Shown here: in pieces, positions 12,301 through 23,132 of the stretch
How positions within the stretch are numbered: the stretch's first letter is position 1
How the letters are laid out: each line of letters starts with the position of its first letter
From: Polytrichum commune
Lineage: Eukaryota; Streptophyta; Polytrichopsida; Polytrichales; Polytrichaceae
DNA: 64,000 nt
Assembly: GCA_950295325.1 (NCBI GenBank)
Contig: OX485806.1
Span: forward strand, 22,876,001-22,940,000
Direction: 5' to 3'
Made by a program: the position numbers and the translations under genes
The notes under the pieces: model-generated
Told to the model about the DNA's origin: nothing
The model's input: only the letters and a program-made list of their open reading frames with translations
The model's database searches: none

Positions 12301-12700
12301 GGCAACATTTCCCCCTTGCCCTAGTTGGCAAAATCCCTTACGCTCATAGTTATCATTTTTTTTTTCTTGGCCGCTTTCAGAATTACCCTTGTTTTGTCGT
12401 CGCTTGACTTTTGCTTGCTTGATTTGATTGTTCCTAATTTAACCTACTTACTAACTAGCCCACTACTTTCACGCTTCCGATTCGGGTAAAAGACATTTCC
12501 TTTTTATCCCTTCGGTTTCTAAATTCTACTTGCCCAAAAGTTTTATCCCAAGGATAACACACCCCTAGCCAACCTACCTTAATTTAAATGGTTTTTTCCC
12601 TAAATTTCCCTATTACTAATCTAATGATTTTTCTAGAACACCTCAATTGTGAGCCAAATTGCCGTTGGGGACAATTTTGACGCTCACACCAAACGGCACG
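9380..12700 (+). repeat. GC-shifted block, possible LTR-type sequence
   Basis: Base composition changes sharply near 9380 to GC-rich sequence with many local inverted repeats (for example CCCTCCGA..TCGGAGGG near 10585), then to T/A-rich sequence. Near 12660 there is a stretch, TTGCCGTTGGGGACAA, that resembles primer-binding sites of plant Ty3-type retrotransposons. No second copy lies in the window to prove an LTR and no gag-pol frame was seen, so the identity is only a suggestion. Confidence 0.25.
11302..11845 (+). repeat. 178-bp tandem repeat, about three units
   Basis: The landmark AAAGCTAAC (or AAAGTTAAC) occurs at 11302, 11480, 11658 and 11836, spaced exactly 178 bp each time. Between landmarks the units share GCTTGCAAAGTC, an AAGAGGCA block and a CACTCATAAC block. 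The units have diverged by substitution but not by length. No coding capacity. Confidence 0.85.
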
Positions 12701-12949
12701 GCCTCCATGGGCATTGGCCGAATGTGAGGCTATAGTTGCCTAGTATGGTTCGGGTTGTTGTAGTGTTGCTCCGGTAATGCAATGATCAACATAAGATTGG
12801 ACTTCCATGGATGGAAGTTTACATCTAGGAATTGGTTACCGATTAAGGGATGAGTCCCGAAAGAGCAAAGTAGGAAGGTTGGTTCCCCTTCTATGAACTA
12901 TAAGGTCCGGGGTAGGAGAAGCTAACTATTAGCATGGCGGAATGCGAAG

Positions 12950-14170
12950 GGTTAGCGCTCGTGACCTTTGCTAAAAAATGAAAATTGGCAAGATTGTTAA
13001 GGGGGCTAGCAAAGGTTGCGACACTAATGCCTCAAATAACATTCATTCTTGCATTCACATTGGTTTACATGTGGTATGAAGAATCCATCATGGGTTTGTT
13101 CTTCAAGAATGCAATGTGGTCTTTAAGTGGGTATTTGAGATGTAGCTTGACAAATCCCGCCGAATTTTTGTGATGATGTTGAGGTTAATGTCTAGCGGGT
13201 TAGCATATTCTGTACCAAGTTGAATGTCCATCTTGCACAAGCTCTTTCAACATGCTCATTTCGCCTCACTTGTACTTGTGCTCTTGAAACCTCCTTTGAA
13301 TGGATTGTGGTGTAGAAGCCGAAAACCAAGAAACCATCGGGGAGGCTGGTTTTTTGGTTCACCTTCTCTTGGCGTGGTAATTGAGTGAAATGTAGGTAGT
13401 CGTCCGGTATTGCATCAAGTCGCTCATGTGGGTAGAGTTGTTGTGGACTCTTGGGAATGCTTGGCATATTGTCTGGAATTCTCCAACTTCGCTAAGTGGT
13501 ATGCCTAAGGTGTGGAAATCATCATCCATGTGCTTCTTCTTCAACTCTTTTTGTGCCCATATGAATAGCTATGGCTTCGTTGATTGGGAATTTTAATCCA
13601 CATTTGTGTGGTCAATTCAATGTTTGGGGACCTTGTGTCTTGTTCTACTTTGTGTGCATACTCTCGATGCTTGCTTGGATTCAAGGTTGCTATGAAGTCT
13701 TCAACCTCCGATTTTTTTCTCTTGACATTGTGTGGGTTGGAAGCTTCTTCCATTCATAGGCTTTTGTATGGGAAGGTCAGGGGTGAGCTCTTTGCCAAGT
13801 GGACAATGTCATGCATTTTGTTGGCTTGGAGTTGGTTGCCGGGGTGATGCTCGTGTGGTGTGGAGTTGCAATGAACTCTCTCCATGTACCGAGGATATGT
13901 TCTCCAATTCCATGTCAAGGACTTCATCATGATGGGGATCGTGGTGTTATCCTTTTAATGGAGGTTTTGGAGAGCTTCCCTCAACATAATTACCTCCTTG
14001 CTAGTGATTTTGGTATTCCTCTTGACGACTTTCCCAATCTACATGCCTTTCTTATGTGTTTTGATGGTCTCCTCAAACTCCCAACCTATCTACTGCTCCC
14101 CCCTTGTGATCACCATTTGTAGCACTTGCAAGAGTTGCCTTTGTTGGTGGTTGCCATGATTACTGAGATG
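12950..14170 (-). pseudogene. Decayed minus-strand ORF, retroelement-like
   Basis: Minus-strand frames at 13541-13753, 13359-13544 and 13192-13467 read in order like pieces of one protein that has lost its frame several times. They include 'DFHTLGIPLSEVGEFQTICQAFPRVHN' and 'DGFLVFGFYTTIHSKEVSRAQVQVRRNEHVERAC'. A possible start lies near 14160. Many stops and shifts separate the pieces. I do not recognise the family; the neighbourhood and strand suggest a retroelement ORF. Confidence 0.35.
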
Positions 14171-15110
14171 GTTGTAATTGTTGGTGAATTGTGTTTATGG
14201 TTTGGGGCTTTTGTATTGTTGCAGTCTTAGTGCCTTTGAAAGAGCTATGACGAGGATCCTCCCAAGTTTGAGAGTTTCGTTGGCTCCAAGTGGGTGTTGG
14301 GTGTTGCTAGTACATGCAATGGCCGGTAGGGGTCAATTTGGTGATTTGAAGGTGTTGCTCATTGGTGGTGTGCATGTGCCAATGCTTTGTATGAGAAGAT
14401 ACTTGAGCATGATGTGAAAATTTTACTCGAAGATAGTTAGTGTGTGATGTTGGCCTTGTATTGGTGACTATCTTGAGGTTTGTCTATGTCATGGTAGAGG
14501 CACCGTTAATGGTTTTTCTTGGGCAAATGCCCTTGAATAGTGCCTTGCATTGGTGTTGAATGGCAACTGGTTATTGCTACGTATGCGAGTAGTGGATGTT
14601 TGTTGGTTAGGAGCTTTTGGTGTTGGTTGTGTGTGCGTGTAGACTCGTGTGGTCATGGGTTATTTGTACATGGCGGTGTGTGTGGAATTTGGAGTGTCCA
14701 AGTGGTTGCGATGGCCAAGTCTTTTTCTGGGTGCTTAGGGGTGTGTTTAAGGAGAGTAATCGGGGAGGGTTGACTTTGGAGCATGTTGTGTGGGTGTGTG
14801 GGGGGAGAGCATGTAGGGAGACAAGCATTGAGTGGAGATAAGTTGTGGTGGATTAGATTGTTATGTAGCTTTTTGTTTCTTAGTGAGGCTATTTTTTGGG
14901 AGGGCGTGTGTGTTTGTTGGTAAGTTTTGGAAGTACTTACCTTTGTGTTGTTGTGTTTGGGGGTGTCTATTTGGGATAATGTTTTGGCAAGTTGCATCGA
15001 TATAGTGTGGGTGGTGCTATGTGTGGTGCTCCCATGCAAGCGGAGGCAAAGCCATGTGAGGGTGGCGGCAACTAGCATTATGGTGTGGGCGGTGTTGCTT
15101 GGGTGCGAAT
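14170..15110 (-). pseudogene. A/C-rich minus-strand ORF, LINE-like
   Basis: A 141-codon minus-strand frame (14653-15078) and neighbouring short frames are rich in Thr, His, Pro, Lys and Asn. The strand asymmetry (plus strand G+T rich) is the same as in the proven LINE ORF2 at 34-37 kb. No reverse transcriptase, endonuclease or RNase H motif is readable here. It is most likely decayed LINE sequence. Confidence 0.3.
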
Positions 15111-15119
15111 GAGTGTGGA

Positions 15120-15890
15120 TACTGAAGGGGATCTGGATCTGAGAGTGGGTCTAAGGGTGGAGTAGAGCGGTGAGGATGTTGGGCTCGTGGAAGCCTGTAG
15201 GCAATATATTGGAGTATATTGATGAAACTAAGTGAGGTTTTCGGGGTTACTTATCTTAATTGAACACCTATATTTAATTGGTATGTGATTTGGTGTGGCT
15301 TCAAGAACATATACCAAAAAGACATATGCTTAGTAGAGATTGGCCTACATGCTCAAAATATGACAACCATTCTAGACTTAATAGTCAACATGATTTTGGA
15401 AGACCTATGTGATCATTCAATGAGCACAAAAATCTTCACTTTGATAATGAATAAGATATTCATATCAGCTCAAAAAATACGGAGGAACATTGAGCCAATT
15501 TCATTCATGTGACATTTGCCATTGCAATTTCATTGCACGTGCCTCACACATTCCCTCATCCAGTCAACAATGCTAATAAGAAGTCAGCAGCTCACCAGTT
15601 GGATGGCAAGAGTTGAAAATAATGGCAAATTCCGTGCTCAAAACATCTATGATTCAGTAGTAATGCACGACAAGGGGCAGAGTTCTCGTCAACCAGTTCA
15701 AGAGACGTATGTCTCTTTCAGAACCTATTAAAGTCTTGCATAAAGTTCCTCAAAGAGGAACAAATCTGTGGGTTCGATCCTTCGTTGAGAAAACTTTCTT
15801 TTAAGAGCTCGTTAATTCATCGTACATTGGAGTCTATTTTGAAAGTTGGGTGATCTTTTTGTGGTTTCCTTTTTTCATTCCTCAAATTTT
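15120..15890. other. Intergenic repeats, no gene seen
   Basis: The stretch at about 15330-15480 resembles 63720-63870 (shared wording around 'CTTAGTAGTCAAC', a following 'GAAGACCTAT' type block and 'CACTCAATGA'). This indicates another dispersed repeat linked to R1, though the order relative to R1 differs between the two places. Confidence 0.4.
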
Positions 15891-15899
15891 GAGAGAGTT

Positions 15900-16060
15900 T
15901 TAGGGTTTAAAATAGGGTATAAGCATGGGACATTGCTGTCTTAAATCTCGGATTGGCATGTGTAAGGTTAGCTTGGTTCACCCATCCTAGTAGGACAAGC
16001 TAGAAAGTCGGTTTTTAATAACCCAACACCACTCTTTGTGTATAACAATTTAAGCATCAA
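15900..16060 (+). repeat. Dispersed repeat R1, copy b
   Basis: Second copy of R1, with TAGTAGGACAAGCTAGAAAG and ACCCAACACCACTCTTTGTG. It is closest to the copy at 63140-63310, with which it also shares about 120 bp upstream (a 'GAGAAAACTTTCT..' and 'TTTTGAAAGTTGGGTGA' stretch). Non-coding. Confidence 0.7.
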
Positions 16061-16069
16061 TGTAGAGAT

Positions 16070-16595
16070 AACTCTACTGCCTTTCAAAAACATGGTTGTA
16101 ATTAACCTCCTAGTATGTACGACATTGAAGGCGGAAGGAACCATACACTACAGGTTGACTATGTGCACCACTTCCCTCTATTCTAAGTGTATACACAAAC
16201 TTGCAAAGTTAATGAAGACAAGCACTTGCACAATTATACATTTTTTCTCAAATACCTATACCCTATTGTATCAAAAAATGTGAAATCCTCATTGCAGATA
16301 CCCGAATGGTATAAAGAAAGACAATACGGAACAATGGTTACACTCCACAGTTCCATTCAACAATAAGGAAAGAAACACTCAACATTACTCTCCTTGATAA
16401 GTTTGATACCCAATTCAACTTGGTATTCACCATGAGATTTTAAGATTTAATGACAGTCAATTATGACAGGAGTAAAAGTCTTTTCATTGGCACACACTTG
16501 TTGCACGAACCTATGATGCCATGTATCATCACTGTTTACTGTGCCTCAATTCATAGGCTCGCCATTGAAATTGGCAAGTACTTGCGTGTTCCAAC
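16070..16595. other. Intergenic, no gene seen
   Basis: AT-rich sequence with only short chance frames. Confidence 0.4.
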
Positions 16596-16599
16596 TCTT

Positions 16600-16790
16600 T
16601 TTCATCAATGATTATGTCATTTTTGTTCTTGCGATGTACTAGTTGAATATGAGACAAATTTTTTCATCAACGATTATGTCATTTTTGTTCTTGCGATGTA
16701 CTAGTTGAATATGAGACATATTTTTTCATCAACGATTATGTCATTTTTGTTCTTGTGATGTACTAGTTGAATATGAGGCAAATTTTTTGA
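16600..16790 (+). repeat. 62-bp tandem repeat, three units
   Basis: ATTATGTCATTTTTGTTCTT recurs at 16611, 16673 and 16735, a period of exactly 62 bp. Each unit ends in AGTTGAATATGAG. The units differ at only a few bases, so this is a young amplification. Confidence 0.95.
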
Positions 16791-16799
16791 TGGAGTGTC

Positions 16800-17710
16800 C
16801 CGTCTACAATTCCACTAGAAACATTTTTCTCTCCTCATTTCAAAATGTAGTAGTGTACAATGTCAAGTCTTGCTTTTTGATTGGTGAAGTTACGGTGACA
16901 TTCACCAATTGTCATGGAAGTCATTGCACTTGAGCTTTACTTTAGGAAATCAGCCTTTTGTCACCATCTTGATGGACTTTTATTCCCACAAGCCTTTGGC
17001 TTCCCGGACTTCAATATCAAATTCATTGTCAAATCGTTTCTTTGTGAACGTACCAAAGCTAGTAACATTGAAAGATGCTTCAGACAAGGAAAGTGCCCAA
17101 TGGTTCCACATCCCTTCCAATTGAGTCTTCCGAAAGAAATTTTCTCCTGGTTGCATGAGAAAATCTCACAAAACCAGAAATGAAGTAATAAGAGGAACTC
17201 GCTGCGTTGTGAAAGTACGAGTAAATTGGTGAACCGACAACTATATAAACCAATTGACGCCCACTTTTGAGCCCAACTTTCTTGAGTGAAATTGTTGCTT
17301 TCTGTCAACAATGAGAAAGTGTGTTCCTTTACAAATCGATGCACATGATGGACATCACGAAATGACTTGTGTTGTTGAAAAATGCATCGAGAGGCAACAA
17401 TATTCAGAATGAGAAATTGAATGGTTATCATTACATTGTGGTGTTGTACCCTTCTCACGTGCTGATTTCTTTGCATTATAAGTAACATTTGAAGCGGCGG
17501 GGGGCGGGGGCATTATCTAACTTAATCTCCATTGGGAAGAGATGATCCACATCAAAGTTTAGAGCATTGTACCTAACAAGCAAATGATGGACTGAGAATT
17601 TGTCGCCCTCTTCAAATCAATGCACATGATGGACATTACCAAATGATGGGCGTAGTTGAAAAGTGCATCAAGAGGCAACACTATTAAGAATGAGAAATTG
17701 AACAACTACT
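16800..17710. repeat. Unclassified repeat with an internal duplication
   Basis: Two stretches, about 17310-17425 and 17597-17708, are direct copies (both contain TGCACATGATGGACAT, a 'GAGGCAACA' block and TGAGAAATTGAA). The second is cut off by the transposon starting at 17714. A 175-codon minus-strand frame (16961-17488) covers the first copy, but it matches no family I know and is probably chance or very old transposon coding. Confidence 0.45.
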
Positions 17711-18082
17711 AGTCTCGGGGGGTGCACTGTACTAAACATGTACGAGTATACGTGAGTGCACAGGAGGGGTATTGATTTGGACCTTGCCGTATTACGTATA
17801 CATATGGTATACATGTTATAATTTATAGTTACGTACATATATGGAAGGCCTTTAAAAAGTATACAATAATTGTACTTGTATGATAGTGTTATTGTACTAC
17901 ATATCATAAGTTTTCATATTGGATGAAATTAGGATTAACCAGGATTAACGATTTTTGTTAGCAACCTTATAGGGTAGTATGAACCATGTACAAGGTATCA
18001 AGGTAATATCGGGGAAAGAGGCAGTATTAGGGTTCTAAAATGATTCGTTCAGCTCAAAGTAACAAGGACCCTTTTCCCCTCC

Positions 18083-18190
18083 CATCCCTAGGTTTTTGTT
18101 TTCTCTTTTTGTCGGGCACTGAAGGTTTTTGTTTTCTCTTCTAGTCAGGCGCCGAAGGTTTTTGTTTTCTCTTCTCGCATAGCCTGCTTT
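18083..18190 (+). repeat. Three roughly 35-bp repeats before the AT-hook ORF
   Basis: AGGTTTTTGTTTTCTCTT occurs three times in a row (about 18091, 18124 and 18158), each followed by a variable GC-richer tail. It lies in what would be the leader of the ORF downstream, where such pyrimidine-rich sequence is common in plant 5' leaders. Confidence 0.8.
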
Positions 18191-18340
18191 ATTTTTCCTT
18201 CTTTCACCTGTTGCTTCCAGCGCTTCTCAGCGTCCTTGCGGTTACTGCTGCCATGGGAATCACCGAAAGTCCTAACATTGTCATGGCCTCGTTCTGAAAT
18301 TCCCTCTCTATCAAATGCAAAGTCAGTTGTGGCTTATGTA

Positions 18341-18880
18341 ATGGTAGGGGAGTCTAGAATATTTAAAAGTACACTTGTTAGTCAATTGAATGGCAATCCT
18401 TCTTTGTGTAAAGATCGGTTGACTCGAATTAGAGCTGGCATATTATATATGAAGCCTAAACTCCTGAGTGCTGGAAACCATGACACTTTGTTAAAGCTTG
18501 GTTGTGATTGTGTTGTGTGTTTTTTGAACACACCTAAAGCTAAAACTGTGAAAAAACGAGGTAGGCCAAAAAAATCTACTCAAGTTAAGGTTTGGTTTGT
18601 TGGGAGAGTTTATAGGATGCGGAGGAAGTTTGGTAATCGTGGGGTGGAGTATAGGGATCCAATTGACTTGATGGACCGTTCATCAAACGTGGAGATTGGT
18701 TTATGTTGGTATCAAAAAGGGGCTAACAACAAGTGGACATATGATCTTACTAATCATTTGATGGTAGACTTAGAGACAATAATTGCATTGGCTATAATGA
18801 CATATATTGGTGAATCAAATGTTTATGAGTTACATCCGGGAGATGAAAAAGTTTTCAACGACTTTGCTGATGAAAGCTAG
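18341..18880 (+). CDS. Unknown basic protein with AT-hook motif
   Basis: The open frame runs back to 18236, but the first in-frame ATG is at 18341, giving 180 codons. An ATG in good context at 18252 lies in another frame and ends after 14 codons. The protein has a Cys cluster (GCDCVVC) followed by KKRGRPKK, the core of an AT-hook that binds the minor groove of AT-rich DNA. After it comes a stretch rich in basic and aromatic residues and an acidic C-terminus. I do not recognise the family. It lies wholly within the CTCGG-family transposon, so it may be a transposon protein or a captured host gene fragment. There is no internal stop. Confidence 0.5.
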   Translation: MVGESRIFKSTLVSQLNGNPSLCKDRLTRIRAGILYMKPKLLSAGNHDTLLKLGCDCVVCFLNTPKAKTVKKRGRPKKSTQVKVWFVGRVYRMRRKFGNRGVEYRDPIDLMDRSSNVEIGLCWYQKGANNKWTYDLTNHLMVDLETIIALAIMTYIGESNVYELHPGDEKVFNDFADES

Positions 18881-19214
18881 GATATTTTGTTATAAATATT
18901 ATAGGGGTTGATTATTGTTCAAAAATATATTTGTATACTTATGTTAATGACTATATATGAATGGATGTTTTTTTGTGTATACATATTGTTACTTGTATAT
19001 TTATTGTTGAAATTGTATGTGTATTACTTCATTTCACAAAAAAGAACTTGTATATAGGGGGTTTTTAGAGTATGCAGTGAACGCACGTGATTCTAGGTTT
19101 TAATGAAAGGTGCACCCCCCGAGCTACTTGTACATCATGGCACTACTAGGAAGAGGGGTCTTTTTCCACACCACGAGGATAGTAAATCAACATTTTTCTG
19201 CAATCAAGACACAT

Positions 19215-19222
19215 GTCATGAA
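19215..19222 (+). other. Left target duplication of giant hAT
   Basis: GTCATGAA directly precedes the left end CAGGGTTG. An identical octamer follows the right end at 31579-31586. Confidence 0.95.
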
Positions 19223-19310
19223 CAGGGTTGTCTATCGCGACGTCCTGCCACCGTCATGACGTCATGACGTGTCGTGTCGGGGCGGACCCCTCCGTCACGA
19301 CATAATAGGG
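19223..19310 (+). repeat. Left end of giant hAT, palindromic subterminal motif
   Basis: After the 13-bp terminal repeat come overlapping TGACGTCATGACG sequences and, at about 19288-19309, CTCCGTCACGACATAATAG. That is nearly the reverse complement of the sequence found just inside the right end. CGTCACGAC-type words recur at both ends and are candidate transposase binding sites. The stretch is unusually CpG-rich. Confidence 0.75.
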
Positions 19311-19484
19311 TCCACGTAGGGTCATACTAGGGGGAGGCTAGTAGGGTGGGTAAAATACTTACCTTCTTGCCAAGGTGGCATCCAATGTGGCAGAAAAATC
19401 CGACGTGGATGTGCATATTTCCCTTGCCAGGTAAATCATTTTGCCTTTGTGTTTATCATTCAGTTAAAATCAAAGTAGTAAAAT

Positions 19485-19770
19485 ATGACAAATGAGGGTG
19501 TGGGGGGGAGGGGAACGGAGCGGACGGGGACGGGAACGGGGGCGGGAACGGATGCGGACGGGGGGAACACCGGATGGAGGGCCGGATGGGGGCCGGATGG
19601 GGTACCGGATGGAGGCCGGATGGGGTACGGATGGGGGCCGGATTGGGGTTCGGATTGGGGGGGGGGGAGGGGGTTCGGATTAGGGGGGACCGGGTTCGGA
19701 TGGGGGGAAGGGGGTTCGGATGGTTAACGGTTCTTGGGAACGGGGAGCGGATGGGGGGCAGGATGGGGTA
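19485..19770 (+). promoter_or_regulatory. G-rich tract (GGATGGGG units), left
   Basis: About 285 bp made of degenerate GGATGGGGGCC units, G-rich on the plus strand. It ends at a TATA box (TATATAAG, 19769-19776) and lies upstream of the plus-strand gene at 20142. Similar tracts, also G-rich on the plus strand, precede the transposase (27230-27510) and kinase-like (31130-31345) genes. The nested element has the same tract inverted (about 22580-22880). A promoter role is inferred from position and the TATA box. Confidence 0.55.
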
Positions 19771-19798
19771 TATAAGTGGAGGGGACCACTTATATACC
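19767..19798. promoter_or_regulatory. Perfect inverted repeat holding two facing TATA boxes
   Basis: GGTATATAAGTGG (19767-19779) and its exact reverse complement (19786-19798) are separated by six bases. Each arm holds TATATAAG, so a TATA box is present on each strand. It lies between the G-rich tract and the plus-strand gene. Confidence 0.7.
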
Positions 19799-22353
19799 TC
19801 ACTCCACTCCTTGTGGGTGCCCGGACGGCCCTCCTCTTAAAGAGAGCGCGGGGCACGCGGGGCACTCGGGGGAGTTTAGGGTCCCTTTTTGGGGGCCCTT
19901 TTTTCACATTTGGGATTTATTCACGTGTTTTGTGGGTGTGTTTTTGGTGGCCGTTTTTTTTACTTTATTTTTTTAACAAAAATTTGAACTCATTCCACAG
20001 CAACATTATTTTGAAGTGTATGCTTGGATATTTTTGTAGCACTATTATGAAGTGCAATTAGTATTTAAATAATTAAAGTTATAAATTAGGCTTAGAAACT
20101 ACAATTGGGGTGGATACATAGCAAGTGGAGGATCCAGCGACATGACAAGTGGAGGATCTAGAGACATGGCAAGTGGAGGATCACCTAAACCCAAAAAACC
20201 AACACGCAAGCATTGTGGGTTGAATGGGATGTTTACGACGACCACACCCAAAAAGCCCGGATAGGTTGGGAGAGGGTACAACAGCCGTGGTGTGCGGAGA
20301 TTGCATTGCAGTTCGTGGGCTTCCCTCACCTTGATCGGTTGTGGCCAAGACATTGTCACGAGCGACATTGTAGGGCCCTCAGTGCGAATTATTACCAGCT
20401 TGAAAATGTGGACGTAAAATGGAGATTTTTAACAATACTTAGGAATATCTCCAATTTGACAAGATGGCCAAAGAGCGCAATTCCGAAGTCAGTGACATGT
20501 ATGATGTATGCGGAGCACGTGTTGCGAGTTACAGTGGATTGGTCAAGTCTGGCTGCTCTAAGCGAGAGGCCATTTGGGGGTTTAGGAATTGCATTCACTA
20601 AGTGTACAGTTCCAGATATTCCATATACTACCGTTCCGGAGTGGTTCAGGAGGAATCCCAGACTAGTGGATGAGTCTGGGACGCCAATTCCAGAGGGTCG
20701 GACACCAAAAATGACACGTCATATTGGTCGAACGGACAATGACATGGATACGGTAATGGGGGAGGCGGACGCAAACATGGATGACGGCATGGATGACATG
20801 AATGACCAAGAGAACATAACAGAAGTTGAGGTCAACAATTTGATCAACCAAGTGGTTACCGAGGTAAACCTTGGTGAACTTGGAGCGGACACGATGAAGA
20901 ACATAATGGAGAAATTGCGTAAGCAACATGCCGAGGAAATTCGTAAGTACAAAGCAAAGATTCTCGATTTGGAAAATCAAGTTGCAACACTTACGATGGG
21001 GGAGGCTGGCAGTTCAAGTAGTACACCAATTGCACCAACAATTCAGTCTTTGGAAGCGGAGAAGGACGTAGCTTTACAAGAGGCCAAGATTGCAAAGTCA
21101 CAAGCTTTGGAAGTATGCATGAGGAATGAAGTAATGCGAGAAAAGATGGAGGCTTTGCAAAATGAGGTGGTGGACATGCAACAACAACTTCAAGTGGTCA
21201 ATGAAGTGGTTGTTAATCATCTAGACAAGATTGGCGGACTGGAGGAGCAGAATGCAAGGTTGAAGAAATTTTTGTTAGATGCGATTGTGGAGCGCAAGAA
21301 TATGAGGACAGACACATTGTTTGTTATGGCCAAGGCTCGTCAATTTGAAGTTGAATTTGAGAGCATCTAGAAAGAATGGAACCGCAATCATAGAATGCAG
21401 AACATGATGCTCACGTCATGGCCAGAAGATGAGCAGATGTACCCTAGTTGATGAGATGAGATTTATGAGTGGACATTGCGAAGCGGGAGTATCGATTGGC
21501 AGAAAGTGCCCGAAGAGGATCACCATTGGAATGTGCAAGAAGTGCATGAATATCCATTACACATGACTGGTGAGAAGTTATGACCAAGTCCACATGCGAT
21601 GGTTTTTTACGGATCCGTGTGCGCGATTTGCCAATGTCCGTTTGGCCCAGAGGGATGCTTTCAAGTTGGATCATGTAGGGCCCAATTTCATCTACAATGT
21701 CTAATAGGGAATATGATCAAGAACCGACAATGTCCTCATTCTAGATTACCCTTCCACCCTCGTTTGTACCTCCAATTTGGCCTTCGGGATTACATGCCTA
21801 ACGACTGTGTGTTAAAGCCATGAGACTTTCCTTTCGAACTTCAAGAGTTTGATGGGCAGTGTGTTGAGTGGAGTTGGTTATACAATTGTGCCAATGTTGA
21901 GCTATGGAACGAGAACATGAATGGATCATGGACACGGAGTGCACGTCAAATTTTGTATGTTGCAGACGAGTTGTATCCCAACAAGCCCCCCGAACATGAC
22001 TTGAAAAGATTTTTTTACCAAACTCTTGGTTGGCATTGGGATACAACAAACAGACAATTAAAGAGCGGCAAGGATCCTCCTTGGTTCAATGCAGCGGGTT
22101 TCGAATCAGTATTGGAGCAAGATGCAGATGACATGCCTATGGAACGGGAGGCAAGATTTGAATTGGAGTAGAGGGGTACCACTAGAACAATTTGCAGTTG
22201 AATGCAATTGATGCACTCTTGCACAGAGTTACGGATGATGCGGTTTTGAGATGACTAAATGGTGGGCCTAGACCACGTAATGCCGCTCCATTGTCTCCTG
22301 GAAGTCGCCCATATCTCATCCGTAGAGCAGCGCGTAGCATGGAAGCCGGGGAA

Positions 22354-23132
22354 CATGGTTGTCTATTGTGTCGTGACGGAGGGTAATCCCGACATAATGT
22401 CGTGCCGTCACGACACGTATCCGTCACGATATTATGCCGGATGATGTCTTTATCCTGCCGGACTTGAATTTTACCGAATTTTTTGTGTATTTACATTACC
22501 CCATTGCGGACACGTAGGAGTTACGATGTCCACGTGTGATGACATGTCAGCAAAGTAGAGGTAAAGTGGGGAATAAAATTACTAGCGCCCGTCCGTCCTC
22601 CCGTCCGCCCCCGTTCCCCATACCTTAACCCCGCTCCCTTAGCCCATTAACATGTTCCCTAACCCGTTCCCTACGTTCCCTCCCGTCCGACCCCGCCGTC
22701 CGACCTTTTCCCGTCCTCCCTCCCTACCTTCCCACCCCACCCGATCCTCCCCCCCCCCCCCCCCCCCGTCCGACCCCATGTTCCCCCCCGTCCGACCCCA
22801 TGTTCCCCCGCGTTCCCACACGTCCGCCCGCGCTCCCCACCCGTTCCCCCCGTCCGACCCTCCCGTCCGACCTACACCCTCCTTAGTAATATTTTATTAC
22901 TTTGATTTTAACAAAATGGTAACACAATGGCAAAATGGTTTACATGCCAAGGGAAATATGCACATCCACGTCGGCATTTTTTGCCACATAGGACGCCACC
23001 TTGGCAAGAAGGTAAGTATTTTACCCACCCTACTAGGTTGACCCTAGTTTGACCCTACGAGGAGCCTATTGTGTCGTGACGGAGGGGTCCGACCCGACAC
23101 GACGCGTCATGACGTCGCGATAGACAACCCTA
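22354..23132 (-). mobile_element. Nested 779-bp hAT deletion derivative
   Basis: The ends are CATGGTTGTCTATTGTGTCG and, on the other strand, TAGGGTTGTCTATCGCGACG. A perfect 8-bp duplication, CCGGGGAA, flanks it (22346-22353 and 23133-23140). Its left end matches the right end of the surrounding giant element over about 230 bp and its right end matches the giant's left end over about 230 bp. It is therefore an internally deleted relative in opposite orientation. Between the ends it keeps only the GC tract (C-rich here) and no gene. Joining its flanks restores the host gene's frame. Confidence 0.93.
22580..22880 (-). repeat. C-rich tract within nested element
   Basis: Inverted version of the GGATGGGG-type tract, with CCGTCCGACCCC units and a C run of about 19 at 22748-22766. 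Confidence 0.7.

Larger units (their letters stand above)
17714..19123. mobile_element. CTCGG-family transposon with ORF, 1410 bp
   Basis: The left end is CTCGGGGGGTGCACT and the right end, on the other strand, is CTCGGGGGGTGCACC. Flanking 8-bp repeats are CTACTAGT (17706-17713) and CTACTTGT (19124-19131), matching at 7 of 8. ACGTGAGTGCA lies inside the left end and CACGTGCGTTCACTG inside the right end; the equivalent motif occurs in the two other copies. It is the only copy carrying a sizeable open frame (18341-18880). Ends and target length do not match the usual hAT end consensus, so I leave the superfamily open. Confidence 0.75.

Noticed and set aside
12655-12690. Ty3-type primer-binding site
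   Set aside because: The likeness to the plant primer-binding sequence is partial and there is no LTR end or gag frame beside it, so it is noted only as a hint in the 9380-12700 entry.
15750-15800. Possible tRNA or SINE from the B-box-like GGTTCGATCC near 15769
   Set aside because: The flanking bases do not pair as a T stem and no A box lies upstream; it sits within dispersed repeat R1.
16961-17488. 175-codon minus-strand open frame
   Set aside because: No recognisable domain and it overlaps a repeated segment; could be old transposon coding but nothing supports a gene call.
19485-19840. Gly/Arg/Asp-rich frames in the G-rich tracts (also 27196-27625, 31110-31549, 22652-23041)
   Set aside because: They only translate the degenerate GGATGGGG repeat; all frames stay open because the sequence is simple.
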